Origin: Bradyrhizobium erythrophlei
Lineage (GTDB): Bacteria; Pseudomonadota; Alphaproteobacteria; Rhizobiales; Xanthobacteraceae
DNA: 64,000 nucleotides
Reading direction: 5' to 3'
Assembly (NCBI RefSeq): GCF_900129505.1
Contig: NZ_LT670818.1
Span: forward strand, 744,001-808,000
In this document: piece after piece, positions 54,182 through 63,735 of the stretch
Numbering within the stretch: position 1 is the stretch's first letter
Layout: each line of letters starts with the position of its first letter
Program-made: the position numbers and the translations under genes
The notes under the pieces: model-generated
Told to the model about the DNA's origin: nothing
The model's input: only the letters and a program-made list of their open reading frames with translations
Databases searched by the model: none

Positions 54182-55012
54182 CTACTTGACGGCGCCGAAC
54201 GTCAGCCCGCGGACGAGCTGCCGCTGGGTGAACCAACCGAGGATGATGATCGGAGCAATGGCGAGCGTCGACGCCGCCGACAGTTTCGCCCAGAACAGGC
54301 CCTCCGGACTTGAATAGGAGGCGATGAAAACCGTGAGCGGCGCGGCGTCGAGCGTCGAAAGGTTCAGGGTCCAGAATGCCTCGTTCCATGCCAGAATGAA
54401 GTTGAGAAGCAGCGTCGAGGCGAGGCCCGGAACGGCCATCGGCGCCAGCACGTAGACGAGTTCGCGTCCGATGGTCGCGCCATCCATCCGCGCCGCTTCG
54501 AGGATGTCTTTCGGGATTTCCTTGAAATAGGTGAAGAGCATCCAGATCACGATCGGCAAATTGCCGAGACAGAGGATCAAAATGAGACCTGCTCTTGTAT
54601 CGAGCAGCCCGAAATCCCGATAGATCAGATAGATCGGAACCAGAACGCCGACCGGCGGCATCATCTTGGTTGAGAGCATCCAGAGCAGGACGTCCTTGGT
54701 CCGCTTGGTCGGCGCAAACGCCATCGACCAGGCCGCCGGCACCGCGATGAGCATGGCAATCAGCGTCGAGCCGCCCGCAATCATGATCGAATTGAGCGCG
54801 TGATGAACGTAGTCGCTGCGGCTCTGCACAGTTGCGTAATTTTCCGTCGTCCAGTGAAAAAACAGAAATTTGGGTGGCATGGCGAAGGCATCGAGCTCCG
54901 TCTTGAAACTCGTCAAAACCATCCACAGGATCGGCAGGAAAATCAAAAATCCGAAAAACCACGCGGCACCTGTGGACACCATCAAGCGTCTTGACGTCAC
55001 CTTGCGAGCCAT
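54182..55012 (-). CDS. ABC permease, SmoG-like (sorbitol/mannitol type)
   Basis: 276 residues, six helices. EAA motif '[27 protein letters not shown]'; ends 'LTFGAVK'. It starts 'MARKVTSRR' at 55012, 3 bp after the partner permease. Closely follows the pattern of mannitol/sorbitol permeases. Confidence 0.92.
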   Translation of the reverse strand: MARKVTSRRLMVSTGAAWFFGFLIFLPILWMVLTSFKTELDAFAMPPKFLFFHWTTENYATVQSRSDYVHHALNSIMIAGGSTLIAMLIAVPAAWSMAFAPTKRTKDVLLWMLSTKMMPPVGVLVPIYLIYRDFGLLDTRAGLILILCLGNLPIVIWMLFTYFKEIPKDILEAARMDGATIGRELVYVLAPMAVPGLASTLLLNFILAWNEAFWTLNLSTLDAAPLTVFIASYSSPEGLFWAKLSAASTLAIAPIIILGWFTQRQLVRGLTFGAVK

Positions 55013-55015
55013 CGC

Positions 55016-55906
55016 CTACGCCTCCAGGTTCCGCCCGATGATCCGCACCAGGAAAAAGGCCACGATATTGGCGATCACGACCGCCACCAATCCGCCGGCG
55101 GACGCGTTGCCGACGTCGAACTGGATCAGCGCCTGCGAGTAGATCAGGAACGCGATATTGGTGGTCTGCAGTCCCGGGCCGCCGCCCGTCGTCACGAAGA
55201 TCTCGGCGAACACGGTCAACAGGAAAATCGTTTCGATCAAGATCACCACCGTGATCGGCCGCGCCAGATGCGGCAGCGTGAGGTAGATGAATTTTGAAGC
55301 GGCGCCGGCGCCGTCCATTTCGGCCGCTTCCTTCTGCTCCTCGTCCTGGGATTGCAGTGCGGTCAGCAGGATGAGAGTCGCAAACGGCAGCCATTGCCAG
55401 GCGACGATCAGGATCACGGCGAGCAAGGGTGCATCGTTGAACCAGTCGATCGGGGTTGCGCCCACGAGCGTCGCGATCCAGGCAAACAATCCCGAAACCG
55501 GATGCATCAAGAGGTTCTTCCAGACCAGCGCGCTGACGGTCGGCATCACGAAAAACGGCGCTATCACCATCAACCGGACGATGTTGCGCCCGACCACCGG
55601 CTGGTCGAGCAGCAACGCCAGCGGCGTGCCCAGCAGAATCGTGATGGCGAGGACCGAGCCGACTAGCACCAGGGTATTCTGCAGCGAGGTCAGAAAGGCC
55701 GGGTCGGTCAGGAAATATCGAAAATTCTCCAGCCCGACGAAGCTCTCCGTGCCGGGATCCAGCAGGCTGTAGTGCAACGTCGAAAAATAGATGGTCATCG
55801 CCAGCGGGACGATCATCCAGATAAACAGCAATGCGACGGCCGGAAACAGCAAGGCCCGTCCGAGAACCTGGGTTTGTTTGGTAGCCATCGCCGCCTGAGT
55901 GCCCAT
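55016..55906 (-). CDS. ABC permease, SmoF-like (sorbitol/mannitol type)
   Basis: 296 residues, six helices; EAA motif 'KEAAEMDGAGAASKFIYLTLPHLARP'. 'TVSALVWKNLLMHP' and 'ATLVGATPIDWFND' are typical of polyol permeases. It follows the binding-protein gene across a gap with a perfect 10-bp hairpin. Confidence 0.92.
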   Translation of the reverse strand: MGTQAAMATKQTQVLGRALLFPAVALLFIWMIVPLAMTIYFSTLHYSLLDPGTESFVGLENFRYFLTDPAFLTSLQNTLVLVGSVLAITILLGTPLALLLDQPVVGRNIVRLMVIAPFFVMPTVSALVWKNLLMHPVSGLFAWIATLVGATPIDWFNDAPLLAVILIVAWQWLPFATLILLTALQSQDEEQKEAAEMDGAGAASKFIYLTLPHLARPITVVILIETIFLLTVFAEIFVTTGGGPGLQTTNIAFLIYSQALIQFDVGNASAGGLVAVVIANIVAFFLVRIIGRNLEA

Positions 55907-55940
55907 CGCCGCCTCGTGCTATCGGGGAAACTCGATCAGC

Positions 55941-55976
55941 GCTGCCGTCCGGCCGGTATCAGGCTTGGACGGCAGC
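55941..55976 (-). other. Intercistronic hairpin after the SmoE-like gene
   Basis: GCTGCCGTCC (55941-55950) pairs perfectly with GGACGGCAGC (55967-55976), 44 bp past the binding-protein stop. No U-tract follows on the minus strand. Confidence 0.68.
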
Positions 55977-56020
55977 CAGTTTGCGGTTCGAGGAGATCGC
56001 CGCGAACGACCGGCCGCGAT

Positions 56021-57334
56021 CTACTTGATGTAGCCGGCGCGCTTCATCTCGCGTTCGGTGGAGGATTGCGCCGCCGCGAGCGCCGCGTCGACGGTCGATG
56101 CGCCGGACAGCGCCGCCGAGAACTGCTGGCCGACGGTGGTACCGATGCCCTGGAATTCCGGTATCGCCGCGTATTGCACGCCAACGTAAGGCACCGGCTG
56201 AACCGTCGGATGGTTCGGATCAGCGGCGTCGATCGAAGCAAGCGTCGGCTTCGCGAACGGCGCAACCTTCAAATATTCGGGATTCTGATAAAGTGACGTC
56301 CTGGTGCCGGGGGGCACGTTGGCCCAGCCTTCCTTCGAAGCCACGAGCTTGGTGTAATCCTTGTTAGTTGCCCAGGCGATGAACTTCTGTGCCGCCTCAA
56401 CTTTCTTCGAACCTGCCGGAATGGCCAGATTCCACGCCCACAGCCAATTGGCGTTCTTGCCCAAGCCGGCATTCGGCGCCAGCGCGAAGCCGACCCTGTC
56501 GGCCACGTTGGAGGCCTTCGGATCGGTGACAAAGGACGCCGCCACCGTGGCGTCGATCCACATCGCGCACTTGCCGGAATTGAACAGCGCGAGATTCTCG
56601 TTGAACCCGTTCGAGCTTGCACCGGGAGGGCCCGCGACCTTCATCAGGTCGACATAGGTCGTCAGGGTCTTCTTCCATTCGGGCTTGTCGAACTGCGGCT
56701 GCCATTTCTCGTCGAACCAGCGCGCGCCGAACGAATTGGACATCGCGGTCAGGAACGCCATGTTCTCGCCCCAGCCCGCCTTGCCTCGCAGGCAGATGCC
56801 GTAGACGCCGTCGGTCTTGTCGGTGAGTTTCTTCGCCGCATCGATCACGAAGTCCCAGGTCGGCTTTTCCGGCATCGTCAATCCGGCCTTCTGGAACAGG
56901 TCGGTACGGTACATCACCATCGAACTCTCGCCATAGAACGGCGCGGCATAGAGCTTGCCCGACACCGAGGCCGCATCGCGGATCTTGGGAAGCAGATCGG
57001 CGACGTCGTAATCGGATCCGAGATTGTCGAGCGGAACGAGCCAGTTCTTCTTGGCCCAGATCGGGACCTCGTAGGTGCCGATGGTGAGCACATCGAACTG
57101 ACCGCCCTTGGTCGCGATGTCGGTGGTGACGCGCTGGCGCAGGACGTTCTCTTCGAGCGTCACCCATTTCACGGTGATATCGGGGTTCTTGGCGGTGAAC
57201 TCGCTCGTCAGCCCCTGCATCCGGATCATGTCGCTATTGTTCACGGTGGCGATCGTCAGCGTCGTCTGGGCAATCGAGGGGGCGGAAGCCAACAGGGTAG
57301 CCGCGCCCAGCAGGGCGCCAAGGACGTGTTTCAC
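56021..57334 (-). CDS. ABC solute-binding protein, SmoE-like (sorbitol/mannitol/arabitol)
   Basis: 437 residues. The start is the GTG at 57334: GGGAGG sits 6 bases upstream, and only this start gives a good signal peptide (HVLGALLGAATLLASAPSIAQ). The mature protein begins 'LTIATVNNSDMIRMQGLTSEFTAKNPDITVKWVTLEENVLRQRVTTD', the SmoE opening. Tight match of 'AAPFYGESSMVMYRTDLF' and 'GICLRGKAGWGENMAF' to polyol-binding proteins. First gene of the polyol operon. Confidence 0.93.
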   Translation of the reverse strand: MKHVLGALLGAATLLASAPSIAQTTLTIATVNNSDMIRMQGLTSEFTAKNPDITVKWVTLEENVLRQRVTTDIATKGGQFDVLTIGTYEVPIWAKKNWLVPLDNLGSDYDVADLLPKIRDAASVSGKLYAAPFYGESSMVMYRTDLFQKAGLTMPEKPTWDFVIDAAKKLTDKTDGVYGICLRGKAGWGENMAFLTAMSNSFGARWFDEKWQPQFDKPEWKKTLTTYVDLMKVAGPPGASSNGFNENLALFNSGKCAMWIDATVAASFVTDPKASNVADRVGFALAPNAGLGKNANWLWAWNLAIPAGSKKVEAAQKFIAWATNKDYTKLVASKEGWANVPPGTRTSLYQNPEYLKVAPFAKPTLASIDAADPNHPTVQPVPYVGVQYAAIPEFQGIGTTVGQQFSAALSGASTVDAALAAAQSSTEREMKRAGYIK

Positions 57335-57466
57335 GGTAACCTCCCTATTTTGACGTTGAGCATATGCCCACGCCTTGCAATTATGTTCACTCCGCGAAAT
57401 GACCTTGTCAAGGCCGAGATGGGCTGATGGCACCCGGGGGTTGTGAAAAAACCGGTGGACCGAAAA

Positions 57467-57516
57467 CGCCTGCGGCCGGCCGGTTGTTCCCCGCGATCGG
57501 CGGCGGCCTGCAGGCG
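57467..57516 (-). terminator. Possible terminator of the SorC regulator transcript
   Basis: CGCCTGC (57467-57473) pairs with GCAGGCG (57510-57516), and on the minus strand TTTTC follows, then another TTTTTT nearby. The loop is long, so the call is weak. It lies between the regulator stop and the binding-protein promoter. Confidence 0.35.
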
Positions 57517-57528
57517 CGTCCGATTCCG

Positions 57529-58482
57529 CTACTGCTTCAGAATGGCGCTGGCCGTCGCCTCGTCAGTAATCAACCCGTTGATCAGACGGCCCTTCAGCGC
57601 CGCCCTGATCGCCGCAACCTTGCCAGGACCGACGGCCGCCCCGATGGTCAGGGCCTCGGCAGGGACTTGCGGCGGAATACTGGTCAGCCGGGCATTGGTA
57701 CCGCCCTTGATGATGCGGCCCTCTCCATCGAACGCCCAGCCGGTCAACTCGCCAACGGCGCCCAGCCGCATGATTTCGAGCAGTTCCTCGCGCGAGACGA
57801 AGCCGTCCACAAACACTTGTGCGCTCTGATCCATCTGGCCAATCCCGACCAGCCGCAAATCGGCCTTGGCTGCGACCGCTCTCACCCGGGCGATGGGATC
57901 AATCCGCAGCATCTGGTCGCGCTCGCCCGCCGACGACATCAGAAACGGCAGCGGCATCGGATAGTGGCGCGCCTTGGTCCGGTCGGCGAGACGGCCAACG
58001 GTATCGAAGAAGCTCGCCGAACCATCAGCCGAGATGTTTCCGACCAGCGACACGATCTGGTGGTTGGGGCAGTCGATCTGCGAAACCCGCTCGACCGCCG
58101 CGCGCACGGCTCGCCCGGTGCCCAACGCCACGATGGTGGGCTTCTCGGTGCGCAACATCGATTCCAGGATGTTGGCGGCGCGCTCGGCGATCCCCGCTGC
58201 CGAAAGCGGCGCTGCCGGATCGGTCGGAACCACTTCGCAGTAGGCGAGATGAAAAAAGTCCTTCAACCGCGCGGCTAACTCCATACAAGCGGCAATCGGA
58301 TGTTCCAGCCGGAAAGTAATCAGCCGCTCCGCGAGACACAGCGAGACAAGACGCTGAGCCGAGGCGCGGGAAACCTGGAGCATCCTGGCGATTTCGTCCT
58401 GGGTGTGACCGGCAATGAAGTAAAGCCAGCCGGCACGTGCGGCTTCGTCCAGACGCGATTTCTCGTTATCGGATGCCGCCAT
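57529..58482 (-). CDS. SorC/DeoR-type sugar-responsive regulator
   Basis: 317 residues. An N-terminal HTH (~27-50, 'HTQDEIARMLQVSRASAQRLVSLCL') is followed by the SorC sugar-binding domain ('GTGRAVRAAVERV', 'GNISADGSASFFDTVGRLADRT', 'GIGQMD'). SorC-family proteins sense a sugar phosphate and control polyol operons (SorC, DeoR, EryD class). It lies 194 bp upstream of the SmoE-like operon on the same strand, so it is its likely regulator. Confidence 0.92.
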   Translation of the reverse strand: MAASDNEKSRLDEAARAGWLYFIAGHTQDEIARMLQVSRASAQRLVSLCLAERLITFRLEHPIAACMELAARLKDFFHLAYCEVVPTDPAAPLSAAGIAERAANILESMLRTEKPTIVALGTGRAVRAAVERVSQIDCPNHQIVSLVGNISADGSASFFDTVGRLADRTKARHYPMPLPFLMSSAGERDQMLRIDPIARVRAVAAKADLRLVGIGQMDQSAQVFVDGFVSREELLEIMRLGAVGELTGWAFDGEGRIIKGGTNARLTSIPPQVPAEALTIGAAVGPGKVAAIRAALKGRLINGLITDEATASAILKQ

Positions 58483-58488
58483 CGCGCT

Positions 58489-59145
58489 CTACCGATCCGT
58501 TCGCCAAAAATCCGCCATCCGCCCGAAGACACGGTCTGCCCCGGCCTGATAGAGCATGACCTCGCCGTCGCGCGATCGATAGTGACTGCCCCCGACAAAT
58601 CCCCAAACCATCATGCCCGCCGCCTTCCCCGCCGTCACACCGCTTCGGCTGTCCTCGATCACGAGGGTACGACGCGGATCCGCCCGCATTCGTTCGGCCG
58701 CATAAAGGAAAAGGTCGGGTGCCGGCTTGCCGCGTTTCACCATTTGCGAGGTAAAGAGCTGTTCGCCGAAATACGGCGTGAGGCCGGTGAGGGAAAGCGA
58801 GAGAGATACCCGATCGACGTCGCTGGACGAGGCGACGCAGTGCGGGATCTGCAAGCCCGCGAGCACCGAACTCACGCCTTCAATCGAGCCCAGCGAGGAG
58901 ACAAACGCGGTACGAACCTCCGTCTTCAGCTCCGTTGCGAATCGATCCGGAATAGAGCGCCCCAGGGCTTCGTAGTGCTCGAGCACCGCCGTCACGCTTC
59001 GTCCAAGGAACAGATCGAGCGCCTGGTCCACGTCAAGGTCGATGCCGTACCCCGCCAGGACGCCGGAGAGGCATCGGCAACTCAGCACCTCGCTATCGAC
59101 CAGCACGCCGTCGCAGTCGAAAATGATCAGATCGGGTTCGATCAT
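58489..59145 (-). CDS. HAD-superfamily phosphatase (beta-phosphoglucomutase-like)
   Basis: 218 residues from the start at 59145. DxD nucleophile D10/D12 ('IIFDCDGVLVDSE'), 'VASSSDVDRV', Lys in 'VKRGKPAPDLF' and 'VIEDSRSGVTAG' make a complete HAD motif set with a small cap. It dephosphorylates or isomerises a sugar phosphate. It lies 6 bp before the SorC gene, so they are cotranscribed; such HAD genes often accompany polyol operons. Confidence 0.88.
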   Translation of the reverse strand: MIEPDLIIFDCDGVLVDSEVLSCRCLSGVLAGYGIDLDVDQALDLFLGRSVTAVLEHYEALGRSIPDRFATELKTEVRTAFVSSLGSIEGVSSVLAGLQIPHCVASSSDVDRVSLSLSLTGLTPYFGEQLFTSQMVKRGKPAPDLFLYAAERMRADPRRTLVIEDSRSGVTAGKAAGMMVWGFVGGSHYRSRDGEVMLYQAGADRVFGRMADFWRTDR

Positions 59146-59868
59146 GCACCCTAAGAGAGCATATACTCGATCTCTGAGCAATAACCCGAATTTGGCACGC
59201 CCGAATGTGCGAAAAAGCCTGGCATGGGGTTTGTCTCAGGGCCGGCTTGTTGATGACAAAGGAAGCCGATCGCTCATGGCACAACCACGGGTCTGATGTT
59301 CGATCGCCAACAGGTCTGGCGCGAAATCTTTCGGGGAAGCGACGAAGTCGATCGATGGCACGTCGAAGACCAAACGAGCCAAAGTCGATCCCGCGCATCA
59401 TCCGGCGCAACTCGCGTTGGGCTTGCCGATTACGACAGTGGCTCGACTATGGCTTCACCTGGATCTGAGTTCGTACGTGCGATAGCCAAATGGCCCGGCG
59501 CCATAGCGACCAGACGCCTTCCCACCGAATCTTTGAGTGGGGAAAACGGCAGAAAATGATAACAAGAGGGCTCAGTACCGATGGCTCGCCATTCAGACCA
59601 AAACTGCGAACTCTTATATGCTTGGCTGCATTGCATCACCGACGTTCAACGTATTATCTGGCCATCAATCGTGATTCCAAAGCGTCGATCCTGGGCTCGA
59701 TAGCCGCCGACGTGATAACCGATCGCTTTCTTCGATGCTGATATCCCGGCTGCGGCTCTTTGCACCGACCATGACGGATACGCCGATCCTGCCTTAACGT
59801 GCGAGTTCCGACGTGCGAAAGCGTCGAACTGGTGCTATGCCGCTGGGCATGCGTTCGAGCCATTCGAC
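59146..59868. other. 720-bp region without a recognisable gene
   Basis: The longest gap in the window, lower in GC than its surroundings and with short frames on both strands that lack usable start sites and known motifs. One frame (about 59295-59475) stays open for ~60 codons and ends 'LPITTVARLWLHLDLSSYVR', which looks residually coding, but it has no start codon in a good context. No terminal inverted repeats or tRNA seen. It separates the polyol cluster from the efflux operon and may be a decayed gene. Confidence 0.4.
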
Positions 59869-61956
59869 ATGCTACAGATCATTGAACAATTCAGCTGGCG
59901 TGATGGTTTATTTTCGGTAAAGACGTTCCTCGCCGCGATGCTGGCGCTCTACATCGCGTTCCGCCTCGATCTGTCGCAGCCGAGCTGGTCCGTCACCACG
60001 GTTTACATCGTATCGCAGCCATTCGCGGGTATGGTGCTGGCGAAATCATTGTATCGCGCGATCGGCACGTTGGTCGGCGCGGCGATGTCGCTGTTTTTGG
60101 TTGCGCTATTCTCTAACGTGCCGGAGCTGTTCTGTCTGGCGCTTGCGGCCTGGATTGGGCTTGGCACCTTCGTTTCGATCTATTTGCGCGACGCCCCGCA
60201 ATCCTATGTCGGGATACTGTCCGGATATTCCGCGGCAATCATCGGTCTGCCGGCGGCGCTCGCGCCGGATACAGCGTTTGACTTTGCGGTGGCGCGATGT
60301 CTCGAGATCATGCTCGGGATCGCCTGCGGGGCGCTGATGCATCATGTCGTGTTTCCGCAACGGGCCGGCGATGCCTTGCGCAAGGCGCTTGAGGCCGCGC
60401 TGCCGAGCATGGCGCGCTGGGCGGGCGACGCGCTGCGGGGCGAAGGCAGCGAGGCGAAAGGTCTCGCCGATCGCAGCCAAATCATTTCCGCGGTGATCGC
60501 GCTCGATTCGCTGCGGGTCTTCGCATCGATCGATACGCCGGCGCTCCGGGCTGTCGACGCTGTGATCCGGCAGTTCGAAGGAAAGCTTCTATCCCTGCTC
60601 GCGCTCCTGATGTCGGTCTATGATCGCTTCACCTTGCTGCAGCGCCGCGGATCGACGGCGGCGGATGCGTTGCGGCCGTTGCTCGAGCGAGCCGCCGCCC
60701 ACATCACCAAGTTTGCAGGGGCAACGACGCCGGCCGAGGCGCTGGAGGAGAGCGAGGAAGAGCGCATGCTCAGGGCGGAGGTCGACGCCCGGTTGCCCAC
60801 ACCGCAGGCTTTGCGGACCGCTCCCGAAGCCTTTCCCGTGCGCGCCATCCTGCTGCGTCTCGGCGACGTGCTGACGATGTGGCGGGAGGCGGTCTGGATC
60901 CGCACGCACATTTCAACCGGTCTGCATCCGCCCGAAAGCGCCCCCGCTTCCACCTTTCACCCTTACCGGGATATGACGCTCGCCGTGGTCGGCGCGCTGG
61001 TCTCCACGGTGACGGTGGTCGTTGCAAGCGCCTTCTGGATTCTCTCGGCATGGCCGAACGGTCCTACCGCCGTCACCTTCGCCGGCATCATGTGTGCCAT
61101 CATGGGGGCGCGCGACAATCCCGCCGCCGCATCGGCGGTGTTTCTGAAGATGAGCATGGTCGGCACCGCCGTCGCCGGATTTTATCTTTTCGCCGTGCTG
61201 CCGCCACTATCGACCTTTCCGGCGCTGGTTATCGCACTGGCGCCGTTTTATCTTGCCTGCGGCCTGTTGCTGACGTCCCCCGCCGCCGTTCCGTTCGCGA
61301 TGCCGCTGATCTTCGTCGGGGGCGGACTGATCGGTCTCTCCAACGCCATGACGTATGACTTTGCGGCGTTCATCAACGCTGCCATCGGCTACGTGGTCGG
61401 CATCGGGTTCGGCGCCGCGGCGCTCGGCCTGTTGCGGCCGCTCGGCACGGATTGGGCGGTGCAGCGGTTGACTCGCGGGATTTTCCGCGATCTGGCGCAT
61501 ATCGCCGGTTCGGTAACAACAGAGCTGCGTTCCGCGTTCGAGAGCCGGATGTTCGATCGCATAAATGCCCTGTTCATGCGGCTCGATCCTATGGTCGCGG
61601 ACCAGCGCGCCGTGCTGCAGGGATGCCTCGCTGGCCTTCGTATTGGCCTCAACATCCTGGTGCTGCGCACATCGCAGCCGGCATTGCCCTCGAAGGCAGC
61701 ATCGTCGGTGCGGGATGCGCTTGCGGCGCTCGCGGACCACTTCGGCGGAATGCTGCATCGGCCTTATTCCAACATGCCGCTTTCCGTGCTCGAGACGGCT
61801 CGCCACCGGATTCTTGCGCACGATGAAAACGCGACTCTGACCCGCGCCGCGGAGGCATTGTACAACATCGAGGCCACGCTTCGGCAGCACAATGATTTCT
61901 ACGGACCGGCAGTGCCCGGAACGCCTGCATCGTCGACCAATCTGGTGACTCCATGA
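59869..61956 (+). CDS. FUSC-family aromatic-acid efflux permease (AaeB-like)
   Basis: 695 residues. Two blocks of transmembrane helices (~15-165 and ~370-520) with cytosolic parts between and after, the FUSC/AaeB design. 'LDLSQPSWSVTTVYIVSQPFAGMVLAKSLYRAIGTLVGAAMSL' is the typical N-terminal FUSC motif. It works with a membrane-fusion protein to expel aromatic carboxylic acids. It overlaps the DUF1656 gene by 4 bp. Confidence 0.9.
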   Translation: MLQIIEQFSWRDGLFSVKTFLAAMLALYIAFRLDLSQPSWSVTTVYIVSQPFAGMVLAKSLYRAIGTLVGAAMSLFLVALFSNVPELFCLALAAWIGLGTFVSIYLRDAPQSYVGILSGYSAAIIGLPAALAPDTAFDFAVARCLEIMLGIACGALMHHVVFPQRAGDALRKALEAALPSMARWAGDALRGEGSEAKGLADRSQIISAVIALDSLRVFASIDTPALRAVDAVIRQFEGKLLSLLALLMSVYDRFTLLQRRGSTAADALRPLLERAAAHITKFAGATTPAEALEESEEERMLRAEVDARLPTPQALRTAPEAFPVRAILLRLGDVLTMWREAVWIRTHISTGLHPPESAPASTFHPYRDMTLAVVGALVSTVTVVVASAFWILSAWPNGPTAVTFAGIMCAIMGARDNPAAASAVFLKMSMVGTAVAGFYLFAVLPPLSTFPALVIALAPFYLACGLLLTSPAAVPFAMPLIFVGGGLIGLSNAMTYDFAAFINAAIGYVVGIGFGAAALGLLRPLGTDWAVQRLTRGIFRDLAHIAGSVTTELRSAFESRMFDRINALFMRLDPMVADQRAVLQGCLAGLRIGLNILVLRTSQPALPSKAASSVRDALAALADHFGGMLHRPYSNMPLSVLETARHRILAHDENATLTRAAEALYNIEATLRQHNDFYGPAVPGTPASSTNLVTP

Positions 61957-62150
61957 TCAAGGAAATCAATCTCTACGGGGTGTTCCTGCCACCGTTGCTT
62001 GGTTATCTTTTGGGGACGGCGCTGCTCTGGTATCTCGTCCGTTATCTGCTTGGCCGACTCGGCGTCTACCGCTTCGTTTGGCATCCGCCCTTATTCAACA
62101 CCGCGCTCTACGTCATCCTGCTCAGCACGTTCGTCACCGCCACGCTCTGA
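61953..62150 (+). CDS. DUF1656/AaeX-like small membrane protein
   Basis: 65 residues with two hydrophobic helices ('NLYGVFLPPLLGYLLGTALLWYLVRYLLGRLGVYRFVWHPPLFNTALYVILLSTFV'). This is the DUF1656 family, whose members (AaeX) sit between the permease and fusion-protein genes of AaeAB-type pumps, as here. Confidence 0.9.
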   Translation: MIKEINLYGVFLPPLLGYLLGTALLWYLVRYLLGRLGVYRFVWHPPLFNTALYVILLSTFVTATL

Positions 62151-62166
62151 TCGTCGGGGAAGACCG

Positions 62167-63066
62167 ATGCGGAACATGACCTCGATCATTCGCGTTCTTG
62201 TTACCGTGATTGCGGTTGTAATCGCAACGGTGGCCGGCTGGTATCTGTGGCGAACCTATCAGGAAAGCCCATGGACCCGCGACGGACGGGTGCGCGCCAA
62301 TGTGGTAACGGTCGCGCCGGATGTCGCTGGGGCGGTGATCGAGCTGAAGGTGAAGGACAATCAGGAGGTAAAGATCGGCGACGTGCTGTTCATCATCGAT
62401 CCGGCGCGCTACCAGCTCGCATTGCAGCAGGCTGAAGCGGCCCTTGCGGGAGCAAAGAGCGTCTCCGACCAGCGGCAGGACGAACTCGAACGGCGCGAGA
62501 AGCTGACTTCGGTGGCAATTTCCGAGGAAGCGCTGACGCAGGCGCGCAGCGCGGCGCTTTCGGCGCGTGCGGCCTATGATGAGGCGGTGGCGGCGGTCGC
62601 TGTTGCCAAGCTCAATTTGGCGCGGACCGAAGTGCGTGCGCCGGTCAACGGCCACGTTACCAATCTTTTGGTGGATCGCGGCGACTATGCCACGGCTGGC
62701 CGCGCCATGCTCGCGATCGTCGACAGCGATTCGTTCTACATCGCGGGCTATTTCGAAGAAACCAAGCTACGCAACATCAACATCGGAGACCCGGTCTCGG
62801 TCCGGCTCATGGGGTACGATGCGCCGATTCAAGGGCACGTGCACAGCGTGGCGCGCGCCATCACCGACCGCGAGAACGCGATCGGTGACGACCTGATCGC
62901 CAACGTCAATCCAACCTTCAACTGGGTGCGGCTGGCGCAGCGCATTCCCGTGCGCATCGCCATCGACAAGGTGCCCGATGGCATCACGCTGAGCGCAGGC
63001 ATGACTGCTACAATCGTCGTGACGGAGGCGGACGGGGGGAGCCGGGTAAAATCGCCGACGCAATAA
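62167..63066 (+). CDS. HlyD-family membrane fusion protein (AaeA-like)
   Basis: 299 residues from ATG 62167 (a longer frame to 61999 overlaps DUF1656 and lacks family sequence). One N-terminal helix, then the lipoyl/barrel-sandwich motif 'VAPDVAGAVIELKVKDNQEVKIGDVLFIID', a coiled-coil hairpin and 'RTEVRAPVNGHVTNLLVDRGDYATAG'. It bridges the inner-membrane pump to an outer-membrane channel. Final gene of the three-gene efflux operon. Confidence 0.92.
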   Translation: MRNMTSIIRVLVTVIAVVIATVAGWYLWRTYQESPWTRDGRVRANVVTVAPDVAGAVIELKVKDNQEVKIGDVLFIIDPARYQLALQQAEAALAGAKSVSDQRQDELERREKLTSVAISEEALTQARSAALSARAAYDEAVAAVAVAKLNLARTEVRAPVNGHVTNLLVDRGDYATAGRAMLAIVDSDSFYIAGYFEETKLRNINIGDPVSVRLMGYDAPIQGHVHSVARAITDRENAIGDDLIANVNPTFNWVRLAQRIPVRIAIDKVPDGITLSAGMTATIVVTEADGGSRVKSPTQ

Positions 63067-63333
63067 GATTGCGGTTAGGCCGTCAGGAAGATCGAATGAT
63101 CTGCCGGATAACAGGCCATGGCGGGCAAAATGATCAGGAACCTGGCCATGGCCAACACCAGGCTCGACCCGCATCATTTCGACGATGTCGTCGATCAACG
63201 CGAGGTCCGGGGCGGAGGCTTCTCGCCGGGGTTGCAGCTTGAGGAATGAGGTTTCGGTACGGGCCGTTTCCTTTGGAACTACCTTGGGTTGCCCTGCTTA
63301 GAGAGTCCGGGGCGAAAGGTGATGGAGGACTCC
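63067..63333. other. Intergenic region with one weak small ORF
   Basis: Contains a 43-codon frame, 63118-63249, encoding MAGKMIRNLAMANTRLDPHH then an acidic tail. There is no ribosome site with good spacing and no known motif, so it is not called. Nothing else supported. Confidence 0.4.
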
Positions 63334-63735
63334 ATGTTTAGGAAAATTGTTATCGCACTGGTCGCCGCTGCGGTAATCGCGCTCGTGCCTACCGGAGCTT
63401 TTGCGCGTGGCGGCTTTGGTGGATTTGGCGGCGGTGGTTTCCACGCTGCCGGTTTTGGCGGCGGCGGCTGGCGCGGTGGCGGCTGGCGCGGCGGCGGCTG
63501 GGGCGGCGGTTGGCGTGGAGCTGGCTGGCGCGGCGGCGGCTGGGGATGGCGTGGGCCGGCCTTCGGGGCTTTGGGCGTCGGCTTGGGTTTGGGAGTTGCG
63601 GGGGCTTATGCTGCAAGCGTGGGTCCGGGCTGGGGCTGGGGGCCTGGATGGGACGGGGACGACCCGTGTGTGCGCTGGCGACAAGTCTGGACCGGTTGGG
63701 GTTGGCGCATGGTGCCAGTGAACGTTTGCTGGTGA
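63334..63735 (+). CDS. Secreted Gly/Trp-rich protein with Cys-x19-Cys tail
   Basis: 133 residues; the start at 63334 follows GGAG and gives a signal peptide (FRKIVIALVAAAVIALVPTGAFA). The mature part is almost only Gly, Trp and Arg repeats (GWRGGGWRGGGWGGG), followed by a short hydrophobic helix and a tail with two cysteines 19 residues apart ending VNVCW. It belongs with the proteins at 821-1114 and 5033-5290. The Gly/Trp repeats may mediate surface or matrix association; no function known. Confidence 0.78.
   Translation: MFRKIVIALVAAAVIALVPTGAFARGGFGGFGGGGFHAAGFGGGGWRGGGWRGGGWGGGWRGAGWRGGGWGWRGPAFGALGVGLGLGVAGAYAASVGPGWGWGPGWDGDDPCVRWRQVWTGWGWRMVPVNVCW

Noticed and set aside
63118..63249. 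43-codon frame before the Gly/Trp-rich gene
   Set aside because: No properly spaced ribosome site and no known motif; kept only as a remark in the gap entry.
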